This document shows, one piece after another, positions 27,224 through 41,040 of a DNA stretch of 64,000 bases. Position 1 is the stretch's first letter. Every line of letters begins with the position of its first letter. The notes under the pieces are model-generated. The model searched no databases. It was not told where the DNA came from and was given only the letters and a program-made list of their open reading frames with translations. The DNA lies in contig OY282608.1 in the NCBI GenBank assembly GCA_958298945.1, forward strand, positions 62,038,951-62,102,950, given 5' to 3'. The DNA is from Atherix ibis. Taxonomy: Eukaryota; Arthropoda; Insecta; Diptera; Athericidae. The position numbers and the translations under genes were made by a program.

Positions 27224-28855
27224 AAGTAACCAACAAGCCAACAAACCAACAAACCAACAAGCCAACAAGCCAACAAACCAACAAACCAACAAGCCAACAA
27301 ACCAACAAACCAACAAACCAACAAGCCAACAAACCAACAAACCAACAAACCAACAAACCAACAAACAAATAAACTAACACACCAACAAACCAACAAACCA
27401 ACAAACCAACAAACCAAAAAACCAACAAACCAACAAACCAACAAGCCAACAAACCAACAAACCAAAAAACCAACAAACCAACAAACCAACAAACCAACAA
27501 ACCAACAAACCAACAAGCCAACAAGCCAACAAACCAACAAACTAACAAACCAACAAGCCAACAAACCAACAAACTAACAAGCAAACAAGCCAACAAACCA
27601 ACAAACCAACAAACCAAGTAACCAACAAGCCAACAAACCAACAAGCCAACAAACCAACAAACCAACAAACCAACAAACCAAAAAACCAACAAACCAACAA
27701 GCCAACAAACCAACAAACCAACAAACCAACAAGCCAACAAGCCAACAAACCAACAAACCAACAAACCAACAAGCCAACAAACCAACAAACCAAGTAACCA
27801 AAAAGCGAACAAACTAACAAACCAACAAGCCTACAAGCAAACAAACCAACAAACCAACAAACCAACAAAGCAACAAACCAACAAACCAAAAAACCAACAA
27901 ACCAACAAACCAACAAGCCAACAAACCAACAAACCAAAAAACCAACAAACCAACAAACCAACAAAACAACAAACCAACAAACCAACAAGCCAACAAGCCA
28001 ACAAACCAACAAACTAACAAACCAACAAACCAACTAACTAAGTAACCAACAAGCCAACAAACCAACAAACCAACAAGCCAACAAGCCAACAAACCAACAA
28101 ACCAACAAGCCAACAAACCAACAAACCAACAAACCAACAAGCCAACAAACCAACAAACCAACAAACCAACAAACCAACAAACAAATAAACTAACACACCA
28201 ACAAACCAACAAACCAACAAACCAACAAACCAAAAAACCAACAAACCAACAAACCAACAAGCCAACAAACCAACAAACCAAAAAACCAACAAACCAACAA
28301 ACCAACAAACCAACAAACCAACAAACCAACAAGCCAACAAACCAACAAACTAACAAACCAACAAGCCAACAAACCAACAAACTAACAAGCAAACAAGCCA
28401 ACAAACCAATAAACCAACAAACCAAGTAACCAACAAGCCAACAAACCAACAAGCCAACAAACCAACAAACCAACAAACCAACAAACCAAAAAACCAACAA
28501 ACCAACAAGCCAACAAACCAACAAACCAACAAACCAACAAGCCAACAAGCCAACAAACCAACAAACCAACAAACCAACAAGCCAACAAACCAACAAACCA
28601 AGTAACCAAAAAGCGAACAAACTAACAAACCAACAAGCCTACAAGCAAACAAACCAACAAACCAACAAACCAACAAAGCAACAAACCAACAAACCAAAAA
28701 ACCAACAAACCAACAAACCAACAAGCCAACAAACCAACAAACCAAAAAACCAACAAACCAACAAACCAACAAAACAACAAACCAACAAACCAACAAGCCA
28801 ACAAGCCAACAAACCAACAAACTAACAAACCAACAAGCCAACAAACCAACAAACT
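27224..28855. repeat. Tandem duplication of about 816 bp
   Basis: CTAAGTAACC-type landmarks start at 27224 and 28040, and CTAACACACC occurs at 27374 and 28190; both pairs are 816 bp apart. Further on, GCGAAC occurs at 27805 and 28613, 808 bp apart, so one octamer was lost from the second copy or gained in the first. A related segment with the same GCGAAC landmark is present at 40795, about 12.2 kb to the right. Confidence 0.88.
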
Positions 28856-28858
28856 AAC

Positions 28859-31034
28859 AAGCAAATAAGCCAACAAACCAACAAACCAAGTAACCAACAA
28901 TCCAACAAACCAACAAGCCAACAAACCAACAAACCAACAAACCAACAAACCAAAAAACCAACAAACCAACAAACCAACAAACTAACAAACCAACAAACCA
29001 ACAAGCCAACAAGCCAACAAACCAACAAACTAACAAACCAACAAGCCAACAAACCAACAAACTAACAAGCAAACAAGCCAACAAACCAACAAGTCAACAA
29101 ACCAAGTAACCAACAAGCCAACAAACCAACAAGCCAACAAACCAACAAACCAACAAGCCAACAAACCATCAAACCAACAAACAAACAAACCAACAAGCCA
29201 ACAAACCAACAAACCAACAAGCCAATAAACCAACAAACCAATAAACCAACATGCCAACAAACCAACAAACTAAGTAACCAACAAGCCAACAAACCAACAA
29301 ACCAACAAGCCAACAAGCCAACAAACCAACAATCCAACAAGCCAACAAACCAACAAACTAACAAACCCACAAGCCAACAAACCAACAAACAAATAAACCA
29401 ACAAACCAACAAACCAACAAACCAACAAGCCAACAAGCCAACAAACCGACAAACCAACAAGCCAACAAGCCAACAAACCAACAAGCCAACAAACCAACAA
29501 ACCAACAAGCCAACAAACCAACAAACAGATAAACCAACAAACCAACAAACCAACAAACCAACAAACCAAAAAACAAACAAACCAACAAGCCAACAAGCCA
29601 ACAAACCAACAAACTAACAAACCAACATACGAACTAACCAACAAACCAACAAGCCAACAAGCCAACAAACCAACAAACCAACAAACCAACAAACTAAGTA
29701 ACCAACAAGCCAACAAACCAACAAGCCGACAAACCAACAAACCAACAAGCCAACAAACCAACAAACCAACAAACCAACAAGCCAACAAACCAACAAACCA
29801 ACAAACCAACAAACCAACAAACCAACAAACAAATAAACTAACAAACCAACAAACCAACAAACCAACAAACCAACAAACCAACAAGCCAACAAGCCAACAA
29901 ACCAACAAACTAACAAACCAACAAGCCAACAAACCAACAAACTAACAAGCAAATAAGCCAACAAACCAACAAACCAAGTAACCAACAATCCAACAAACCA
30001 ACAAGCCAACAAACCAACAAACCAACAAACCAACAAACCAAAAAACCAACAAACCAACAAACCAACAAACCAACAAACCAACAAACCAACAAGCCAACAA
30101 GCCAACAAACCAACAAACTAACAAACCAACAAGCCAACAAACCAACAAACTAACAAGCAAACAAGCCAACAAACCAACAAATCAACAAACCAAGTAACCA
30201 ACAAGCCAACAAACCAACAAGCCAACAAACCAACAAACCAACAAGCCAACAAACCATCAAACCAACAAACAAACAAACCAACAAGCCAACAAACCAACAA
30301 ACCAACAAGCCAATAAACCAACAAACCAATAAACCAACATGCCAACAAACCAACAAACTAAGTAACCAACAAGCCAACAAACCAACAAACCAACAAGCCA
30401 ACAAGCCAACAAACCAACAATCCAACAAGCCAACAAACCAACAAACTAACAAACCCACAAGCCAACAAACCAACAAACAAATAAACCAACAAACCAACAA
30501 ACCAACAAACCAACAAACCAACAAGCCAACAAGCCAACAAACCGACAAACCAACAAGCCAACAAGCCAACAAACCAACAAGCCAACAAACCAACAAACCA
30601 ACAAGCCAACAAACCAACAAACAGATAAACCAACAAACCAACAAACCAACAAACCAACAAACCAAAAAACAAACAAACCAACAAGCCAACAAGCCAACAA
30701 ACCAACAAACTAACAAACCAACATACGAACTAACCAACAAACCAACAAGCCAACAAGCCAACAAACCAACAAACCAACAAACTAAGTAACCAACAAGCCA
30801 ACAAACCAACAAGCCGACAAACCAACAAACCAACAAGCCAACAAACCAACAAACCAACAAACCAACAAGCCAACAAACCAACAAACCAACAAACCAACAA
30901 ACCAACAAACCAACAAACAAATAAACTAACAAACCAACAAACCAACAAACCAACAAACCAACAAACCAACAAACCAACAAACCAAAAAACCAACAAACCA
31001 ACAAACCAACAAGCCAACAAACCAACAAACCAAA
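28859..31034. repeat. 1,088 bp tandem duplication
   Basis: AAGCAAATAAGCC at 28859 recurs at 29947, and AACATGCC (ATG at 29251) recurs at 30339; both are 1,088 bp apart (136 octamers). CATACGAACTAACC (ATACG at 29627 and 30723) is 1,096 bp apart, one extra octamer. The same landmarks appear a third time at 41041 and 41433, both exactly 11,094 bp from the second copy. A segment of this block was therefore copied into the array near 41 kb. Confidence 0.87.
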
Positions 31035-32689
31035 AAACCAACAAACCAACAAACCAACAAACCAACAAACCAACAAACCAACAAGCCAACAAGCCAACAA
31101 ACCAACAAACTAACAAACCAACAAGCCAACAAATCAACAAACCAACAAACCAAAAAACCAAAAAACCAACAAACCAACAAACCAACAAGCAAACAAGCCA
31201 ACAAAGTAACAAACCAACAAACCAAGTAACCAACAAGCCAACAAACCAACAAGCCAACAAACCAACAAACCAACAAACCAACAAACCAACAAACCAACAA
31301 CCCAAAAAACCAAAAAACCAACAAACCCACAAACCAACAAACCAACAAGCCAACAAGCCAACAAACCAACAAACCAACAAACCAACAAAATAAGTAACCA
31401 ACAAGCCAACAAACCAACAAACCAACAAGCCAACAAGCCAACAAACCAACAAACCAACAAGCCAACAAACCAACAAACCAACAAACCAACAAAACAACAA
31501 ACCAACAAACCAACAAACCAACAAACCAACAAACCAACAAACCAACAAACCAACAAACCAACAAACAAATAAACTAACAAACCAACAAACCAACAAACCA
31601 ACAAACCAACAAACCAAAAAACCAAGAAACCAACAAACCAACAAGCCAACAAACCAACAAACCAAAAAACCAACAAACCAACAAACCAACACACCAACAA
31701 ACCAACAAACCAACAAACCAACAAACCAACAAGCCAACAAGCCAACAAACCAACAAACTAACAAACCAACAAGCCAAGAAACCAACAAACTAATAAGCAA
31801 ACAAGCCAACAAACCAACAAACCAACAAACCAAGTAACCAACAGGCCAACAAACCAACAAGCCAACAAACCAACAAACCAACAAACCAACAAACCAACAA
31901 ACCAACAAACCAAAAAACCAACAAACCAACAAACCAATAAACCAACAAACCAACAAGCCAACAAGCCAACAAACCAACAAACCAACAAACCAACAAGCCA
32001 ACAAACCAACAAGCTAACAAACCAACAAACCAACAAACCAAGTAACCAAAAAGCCAACAAACTAACAAACCAACAAGCCAACAAGCAAACAAACCAACAA
32101 ACCAACAAAGCAACAAACCGACAAACCAACAAACCAACAAACCAACAAGCCAACAAGCCAACAAACCAACAAACCAACAAGCCAACAAGCCAAAAAACCA
32201 ACAAACCAACAAGCCAACAAACCAACAAACCAACAAACCAAAAAACCAACAAACCAACAAACCAACAAAACAACAAACCAACAAACCAACAAGCCAACAA
32301 GCCAACAAACCAACAAACTAACAAACCAACAAGCCAACAAACCAACAAACCAACAAGCCAACAAGCCAACAAACCAACAAAGCAAAAACCAAAAAACCAA
32401 CAAACCAAAAAACCAACAAACCAACAAACCATCAAACAAACAAACCAACAAGCCAACAAGCCAACAAACCAACAAACCAACAAACCAACAAGCCAACAAG
32501 CCAACAAACCAACAAACCAACAAACCAACAAACCAACAAACCAACAAACCAACAAACCAACAAACCAACAAACCAACAAGCCAACAAGCCAACAAACCAA
32601 CAAACCAACAAACCAACAAGCCAACAAACCAACAAACAAATAAACCAACAAACCAACAAACCAACAAACAAACAAGCCAACAAGCCAAC
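31035..32689. repeat. Family B, left part, repeated near 41.6-42.7 kb
   Basis: ACAAATAAACTAAC at 31565 recurs at 41611, and the phase-shifting landmark AGCAAAAACC at 32381 recurs at 42427. Both spacings are 10,046 bp, and I could follow the same variant order between them. The segment before about 31.55 kb does not share this spacing. AGCAAAAACC contains a 7-base unit (GCAAAAA) and is the main landmark of family B, with twelve occurrences between 32381 and 56404. Confidence 0.82.
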
Positions 32690-35600
32690 AAACCAACAAA
32701 CCAACAAGCCAACAAACCAACAAGCCAACAAACCAACAAACCAACAAGCCAACAAGCCTACAAACCAACAAACCAACAAGCCACCAAACCAACAAACCAA
32801 CAAACCTACAAGCCAACAAACCAACAAACAAATAAACCAACAAACCAACAAACCAACAAACCAACAAACCAACAAACCAACAAGCCAACAAGCCAACAAA
32901 CCGACAAACCAACAAGCCAACAAGCCAACAAACCAACAAGCCAACAAACCAACAAACCAACAAGCCAACAAACCAATAAACCAACAAGCCAACAAACCAA
33001 CAAACCAACAAGCCAACAAACCAACAAACTAACAAACCAACAAGCCAAGAAACCAACAAACTAACAAGCAAACAAGCCAACAAACCAACAAACCAACAAA
33101 ATAAGTAACCAACAAGCCAACAAACCAATAAACCAACAAGCCAACAAGCCAACAAACCAACAAACCAACAAGCCAACAAACCAACAAACCAACAAACCAA
33201 CAAGACAACAAACCAACAAACCAACAAACCAACAAACCAACAAACCAACAAACAAATAAACTAACAAACCAACAAACCAACAAACCAACAAACCAACAAA
33301 CCAAAAAACCAACAAACCAACAAACCAACAAGCCAACAAACCAACAAACCAAAAAACCAACAAACCAACAAACCAACAAACCAACAAACCAACAAACCAA
33401 CAAGCCAACAAGCCAACAAACCAACAAACTAACAAACCAACAAGCCAAGAAACCAACAAACTAACAAGCAAACAAGCCAACAAACCAACAAACCAACAAA
33501 CCAAGTAACCAACAGGCCAACAAACCAACAAGCCAACAAACCAACAAACCAACAAACCAACAAACCAAAAAACCAACAAACGAACAAACCAACAAACCAA
33601 CAAACCAACAAACCAACAAGCCCACAAGCCAACAAACCAACAAACCAACAAGCCAACAAACCAACAAGCCAACAAACCAACAAACCAACAAACCAAGTAA
33701 CCAAAAAGCCAACAAACTAACAAACCAACAAGCCAACAAGCAAACAAACCAACAAACCAACAAAGCAACAAACCAACAAACCAACAAACCAACAAACCAA
33801 CAAACCAACAAACCAACAAGCCAACAAGCCAACAAACCAACAAACCAACAAGCCAACAAGCCAAAAAACCAACAAACCAACAAGCCAACAAACCAACAAA
33901 CCAACAAACCAAAAAACCAACAAACCAACAAACCAAGAAAACAACAAACCAACAAACCAACAAGCCAACAAGCCAACAAACCAACAAACTAACAAACCAA
34001 CAAGCCAACAAACCAACAAACCAACAAGCCAACAAGCCAACAAACCAACAAAGCAAAAACCAAAAAACCAACAAACCAAAAAACCAACAAACCAACAAAC
34101 CATCAAACGAACAAACCAACAAGCCAACAAGCCAACAAACCAACAAACCAACAAACCAACAAGCCAACAAGCCAACAAACCAACAAACCAACAAGCCAAC
34201 AAACCAACAAACCAACAAACCAACAAACCAACAAACCAACAAACCAACAAACCAACAAACCAACAAGCCAACAAGCCAACAAACCAACAAACCAACAAGC
34301 CAACAAACCAACAAACAAATAAACCAACAAACCAACAAACCAACAAACAAACAAGCCAACAAGCCAACAAACCAACAAACCAACAAGCCAACAAACCAAC
34401 AAGCCAACAAACCAACAAACCAACAAGCCAACAAGCCTACAAACCAACAAACCAACAAGCCACCAAACCAACAAACCAACAAACCAACAAGCCAACAAAC
34501 CAACAAACAAATAAACCAACAAACCAACAAACCAACAAACCAACAAACCAACAAACCAACAAACCAAAAAACCAACAAACCAACAAGCCAACAAGCCAAC
34601 AAACCAACAAACTAACAAACCAACAAACGAACTAACCAACAAACCAACAAGCCAACAAGCCAACAAACTAACAAACCAACAAACCAACAAACTAAGTAAC
34701 CAACAAGCCAATAAACCAACAAACCAACAAGCCAACAAACCAACAAACCAACAAGCCAACAAACCAACAAACCAACAAACCAAAAAACCAACAAACCAAC
34801 AAACCAACAAACCAACAAACCAACAAACCAACAAACCAACAAGCCAACAAGCCAACAAACCAACAAACCAACAAACCAACAAATCAACAAGCCAACAAAC
34901 CAACAAGCCAACAAACCAACAAATCAACAAACCAAGTAACCAAAAAGCCCACAAACTAACAAACCAACAAGCCAACAATACGACAAGCCAACAAGCCAAC
35001 AAACCAACAAACCAACAAAGCAACAAACCAACAAACCAACAAACCAATAAACTAACAAACCAACAAGCCAACAAACCAACAAACAAACAAGCCAACAAGC
35101 CAACAAACCAACAAACCAACAAGCCAATAAACCAACAAACCAATAAACCAACATGGCAACAAACCAACAAACTAAGTAACCAACAAGCCAACAAACCAAC
35201 AAACCTACAAGCCAACAAGCCAACAAACCAACAAACCAACAAGCCAACAAACCAACAAACTAATAAACCAACAAGCCAACAAACCAACAAACAAATAAAC
35301 CAACAAACCAACAAACCAACAAACCAACAAGCCAACAAGCCAACAAACCGACAAACCAACAAGCCAACAAGCCAACAAACCAACAAGCCAACAAACCAAC
35401 AAACCAGCAAGCCAACAAACCAATAAACCAACAAGCCAACAAACTAGCAAACCAACAAACCAACAAGCCAACAAACCAACAAACAGATAAACCAACAAAC
35501 CAACAAACCAACAAACCAACAAACCAAAAAACAAACAAACCAACAAGCCAACAAGCCAACAAACCAACAAACTAACAAACCAACATACGAACTAACCAAC

Positions 35601-36465
35601 AAACCAACAAGCGAACAAGCCAACAAACCAACAAACCAACAAAATAAGTAACCAACAAGCCAACAAACCAACAAACCAACAAGCCAACAAGCCAACAAAC
35701 CAACAAACCAACAAGCCAACAAACCAACAAACCAACAAACCAACAAGACAACAAACCAACAAACCAACAAACCAACAAACCAACAAACCAACAAACAAAT
35801 AAACTAACAAACCAACAAACCAACAAACCAACAAACCAACAAACCAAAAAACCAACAAACCAACAAACCAACAAGCCAACAAGCCAACATACCAACAAAC
35901 CAAAGAACCAACAAACCAACAAACCAACAAACCAACAAACCAACAAACCAGCAAGCCAACAAGCCAACAAACCAACAAACTAACAAAACAACAAGCCAAG
36001 AAACCAACAAACTAACAAGCAAACAAGCCAACAAACCAACAAACCAACAAACCAAGTAACCAACAGGCCAACAAACCAACAAGCCAACAAACCAACAAAC
36101 CAACAAACCAACAAACCAACAAAACCAACAAACCAAAAAACCAACAAACCAACAAACCAACAAACCAACAAACCAACAAACCAACAAACCAACAAGCCAA
36201 CAAGCCAACAAACCAACAAACCAACAAACCAACAAGCCAACAAACCAACAAGCCAACAAACCAACAAACCAACAAACCAAGTAACCAAAAAGCCAACAAA
36301 CTAACAAACCAACAAGCCAACAAGCAAACAAACCAATAAACCAACAAAGCAACAAACCAACAAACCAACAAACCAACAAACCAACAAGCCAACAAGCCAA
36401 CAAACCAACAAACCAACAAGCCAACAAGCCAAAAAACCAACAAACCAACAAGCCAACAAGCCAAC
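32690..36465. repeat. Family B, first copy of a 3,776 bp tandem duplication
   Basis: Landmarks in this copy recur 3,776 bp downstream with no drift: AGCAAAAACC at 34052 and 37828, ATACGACAAG at 34978 and 38754, ATGGCAAC at 35153 and 38929, ATACGAAC at 35585 and 39361, and a 9-base-unit landmark (AAAACCAAC) at 36121 and 39897. The match begins near 32.69 kb and the second copy starts at about 36.46 kb, so the duplication is directly tandem. A visible difference is CAAGCC near 33114 against CAATCC in the second copy. Confidence 0.9.
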
Positions 36466-39400
36466 AAACCAACAAACCAACAAGCCAACAAACCAACAAG
36501 CCAACAAACCAACAAACCAACAAGCCAACAAGCCTACAAACCAACAAACCAACAAGCCACCAAACCAACAAACCAACAAACCTACAAGCCAACAAACCAA
36601 CAAACAAATAAACCAACAAACCAACAAACCAACAAACCAACAAACCAACAAACCAACAAGCCAACAAGCCAACAAACCGACAAACCAACAAGCCAACAAG
36701 CCAACAAACCAACAAGCCAACAAACCAACAAACCAACAAGCCAACAAACCAATAAACCAACAAGCCAACAAACCAACAAACCAACAAGCCAACAAACCAA
36801 CAAACTAACAAACCAACAAGCCAAGAAACCAACAAACTAACAAGCAAACAAGCCAACAAACCAACAAACCAACAAAATAAGTAACCAACAATCCAACAAA
36901 CCAATAAACCAACAAGCCAACAAGCCAACAAACCAACAAACCAACAAGCCAACAAACCAACAAACCAACAAACCAACAAGACAACAAACCAACAAACCAA
37001 CAAACCAACAAACCAACAAACCAACAAACAAATAAACTAACAAACCAACAAACCAACAAACCAACAAACCAACAAACCAAAAAACCAACAAACCAACAAA
37101 CCAACAAGCCAACAAACCAACAAACCAAAAAACCAACAAACCAACAAACCAACAAACCAACAAACCAACAAACCAACAAGCCAACAAGCCAACAAACCAA
37201 CAAACTAACAAACCAACAAGCCAAGAAACCAACAAACTAACAAGCAAACAAGCCAACAAACCAACAAACCAACAAACCAAGTAACCAACAGGCCAACAAA
37301 CCAACAAGCCAACAAACCAACAAACCAACAAACCAACAAACCAAAAAACCAACAAACGAACAAACCAACAAACCAACAAACCAACAAACCAACAAGCCCA
37401 CAAGCCAACAAACCAACAAACCAACAAGCCAACAAACCAACAAGCCAACAAACCAACAAACCAACAAACCAAGTAACCAAAAAGCCAACAAACTAACAAA
37501 CCAACAAGCCAACAAGCAAACAAACCAACAAACCAACAAAGCAACAAACCAACAAACCAACAAACCAACAAACCAACAAACCAACAAACCAACAAGCCAA
37601 CAAGCCAACAAACCAACAAACCAACAAGCCAACAAGCCAAAAAACCAACAAACCAACAAGCCAACAAACCAACAAACCAACAAACCAAAAAACCAACAAA
37701 CCAACAAACCAAGAAAACAACAAACCAACAAACCAACAAGCCAACAAGCCAACAAACCAACAAACTAACAAACCAACAAGCCAACAAACCAACAAACCAA
37801 CAAGCCAACAAGCCAACAAACCAACAAAGCAAAAACCAAAAAACCAACAAACCAAAAAACCAACAAACCAACAAACCATCAAACGAACAAACCAACAAGC
37901 CAACAAGCCAACAAACCAACAAACCAACAAACCAACAAGCCAACAAGCCAACAAACCAACAAACCAACAAGCCAACAAACCAACAAACCAACAAACCAAC
38001 AAACCAACAAACCAACAAACCAACAAACCAACAAACCAACAAGCCAACAAGCCAACAAACCAACAAACCAACAAGCCAACAAACCAACAAACAAATAAAC
38101 CAACAAACCAACAAACCAACAAACAAACAAGCCAACAAGCCAACAAACCAACAAACCAACAAGCCAACAAACCAACAAGCCAACAAACCAACAAACCAAC
38201 AAGCCAACAAGCCTACAAACCAACAAACCAACAAGCCACCAAACCAACAAACCAACAAACCAACAAGCCAACAAACCAACAAACAAATAAACCAACAAAC
38301 CAACAAACCAACAAACCAACAAACCAACAAACCAACAAACCAAAAAACCAACAAACCAACAAGCCAACAAGCCAACAAACCAACAAACTAACAAACCAAC
38401 AAACGAACTAACCAACAAACCAACAAGCCAACAAGCCAACAAACTAACAAACCAACAAACCAACAAACTAAGTAACCAACAAGCCAATAAACCAACAAAC
38501 CAACAAGCCAACAAACCAACAAACCAACAAGCCAACAAACCAACAAACCAACAAACCAAAAAACCAACAAACCAACAAACCAACAAACCAACAAACCAAC
38601 AAACCAACAAACCAACAAGCCAACAAGCCAACAAACCAACAAACCAACAAACCAACAAATCAACAAGCCAACAAACCAACAAGCCAACAAACCAACAAAT
38701 CAACAAACCAAGTAACCAAAAAGCCCACAAACTAACAAACCAACAAGCCAACAATACGACAAGCCAACAAGCCAACAAACCAACAAACCAACAAAGCAAC
38801 AAACCAACAAACCAACAAACCAATAAACTAACAAACCAACAAGCCAACAAACCAACAAACAAACAAGCCAACAAGCCAACAAACCAACAAACCAACAAGC
38901 CAATAAACCAACAAACCAATAAACCAACATGGCAACAAACCAACAAACTAAGTAACCAACAAGCCAACAAACCAACAAACCTACAAGCCAACAAGCCAAC
39001 AAACCAACAAACCAACAAGCCAACAAACCAACAAACTAATAAACCAACAAGCCAACAAACCAACAAACAAATAAACCAACAAACCAACAAACCAACAAAC
39101 CAACAAGCCAACAAGCCAACAAACCGACAAACCAACAAGCCAACAAGCCAACAAACCAACAAGCCAACAAACCAACAAACCAGCAAGCCAACAAACCAAT
39201 AAACCAACAAGCCAACAAACTAGCAAACCAACAAACCAACAAGCCAACAAACCAACAAACAGATAAACCAACAAACCAACAAACCAACAAACCAACAAAC
39301 CAAAAAACAAACAAACCAACAAGCCAACAAGCCAACAAACCAACAAACTAACAAACCAACATACGAACTAACCAACAAACCAACAAGCGAACAAGCCAAC

Positions 39401-40215
39401 AAACCAACAAACCAACAAAATAAGTAACCAACAAGCCAACAAACCAACAAACCAACAAGCCAACAAGCCAACAAACCAACAAACCAACAAGCCAACAAAC
39501 CAACAAACCAACAAACCAACAAGACAACAAACCAACAAACCAACAAACCAACAAACCAACAAACCAACAAACAAATAAACTAACAAACCAACAAACCAAC
39601 AAACCAACAAACCAACAAACCAAAAAACCAACAAACCAACAAACCAACAAGCCAACAAGCCAACATACCAACAAACCAAAGAACCAACAAACCAACAAAC
39701 CAACAAACCAACAAACCAACAAACCAGCAAGCCAACAAGCCAACAAACCAACAAACTAACAAAACAACAAGCCAAGAAACCAACAAACTAACAAGCAAAC
39801 AAGCCAACAAACCAACAAACCAACAAACCAAGTAACCAACAGGCCAACAAACCAACAAGCCAACAAACCAACAAACCAACAAACCAACAAACCAACAAAA
39901 CCAACAAACCAAAAAACCAACAAACCAACAAACCAACAAACCAACAAACCAACAAACCAACAAACCAACAAGCCAACAAGCCAACAAACCAACAAACCAA
40001 CAAACCAACAAGCCAACAAACCAACAAGCCAACAAACCAACAAACCAACAAACCAAGTAACCAAAAAGCCAACAAACTAACAAACCAACAAGCCAACAAG
40101 CAAACAAACCAATAAACCAACAAAGCAACAAACCAACAAACCAACAAACCAACAAACCAACAAGCCAACAAGCCAACAAACCAACAAACCAACAAGCCAA
40201 CAAGCCAAAAAACCA
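36466..40215. repeat. Family B, second copy of the 3,776 bp tandem duplication
   Basis: This copy follows the first at a constant 3,776 bp offset up to about 40.2 kb, where the sequences part. The break lies close to one full period after the junction at 36.46 kb, as expected for a simple two-copy tandem duplication. The next landmark, CATTAAACC at 40246, is absent from the first copy but present at 46516, 50794 and 53633, so the right flank belongs to another branch of family B. Confidence 0.88.
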
Positions 40216-41040
40216 ACAAACCAACAAGCCAACAAACCAACAAACCATTAAACCAAAAAACCAACAAACCAACAAACCAACAAAACAACAAACCAACAAA
40301 CCAACAAGCCAACAAGCCAACAAACCAACAAACTAACAAACCAACAAGCCAACAAACCAACAAACCAACAAGCCAACAAGCCAACAAACCAACAAAGCAA
40401 AAACCAAAAAACCAACAAATCAAAAAACCAACAAACCAACAAACCATCAAACGAACAAACCAACAAGCCAACAAGCCAACATACCAACAAACCAACAAAC
40501 CAACAAGCCAACAAGCCAACAAACCAACAAACCAACAAGCCAACAAGCCAACAAACCAACAAACCAACAAACCAACAAATCAACAAGCCAACAAACCAAC
40601 AAGCCAACAAAATAAGTAACCAACAAGCCAACAAACCAACAAACCAACAAGCCAACAAACCAACAAGCCAACAAACCAACAAACCAACAAACAAATAAAC
40701 CAACAAACCAACAAACCAACAAACAAACAAGCCAACAAGCCAACAAACCAACAAACCAACAAGCCAACAAACCAACAAACCAAGTAACCAAAAAGCGAAC
40801 AAACTAACAAACCAACAAGCCTACAAGCAAACAAACCAACAAACCAACAAACCAACAAAGCAACAAACCAACAAACCAAAAAACCAACAAACCAACAAAC
40901 CAACAAGCCAACAAACCAACAAACCAAAAAACCAACAAACCAACAAACCAACAAAACAACAAACCAACAAACCAACAAGCCAACAAGCCAACAAACCAAC
41001 AAACTAACAAACCAACAAGCCAACAAACCAACAAACTAAC
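40216..41040. repeat. Family B junction segment with CATTAAACC subtype and a piece like 28 kb
   Basis: CATTAAACC at 40246 is followed by AGCAAAAACC at 40396, 150 bp later. The same pair is also exactly 150 bp apart at 46516/46666, 50794/50944 and 53633/53783. Further right, AAAGCGAAC (GCG at 40795) and the variants after it match the block at 28613, an offset of 12,182 bp. The segment therefore joins two repeat histories. Confidence 0.75.
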
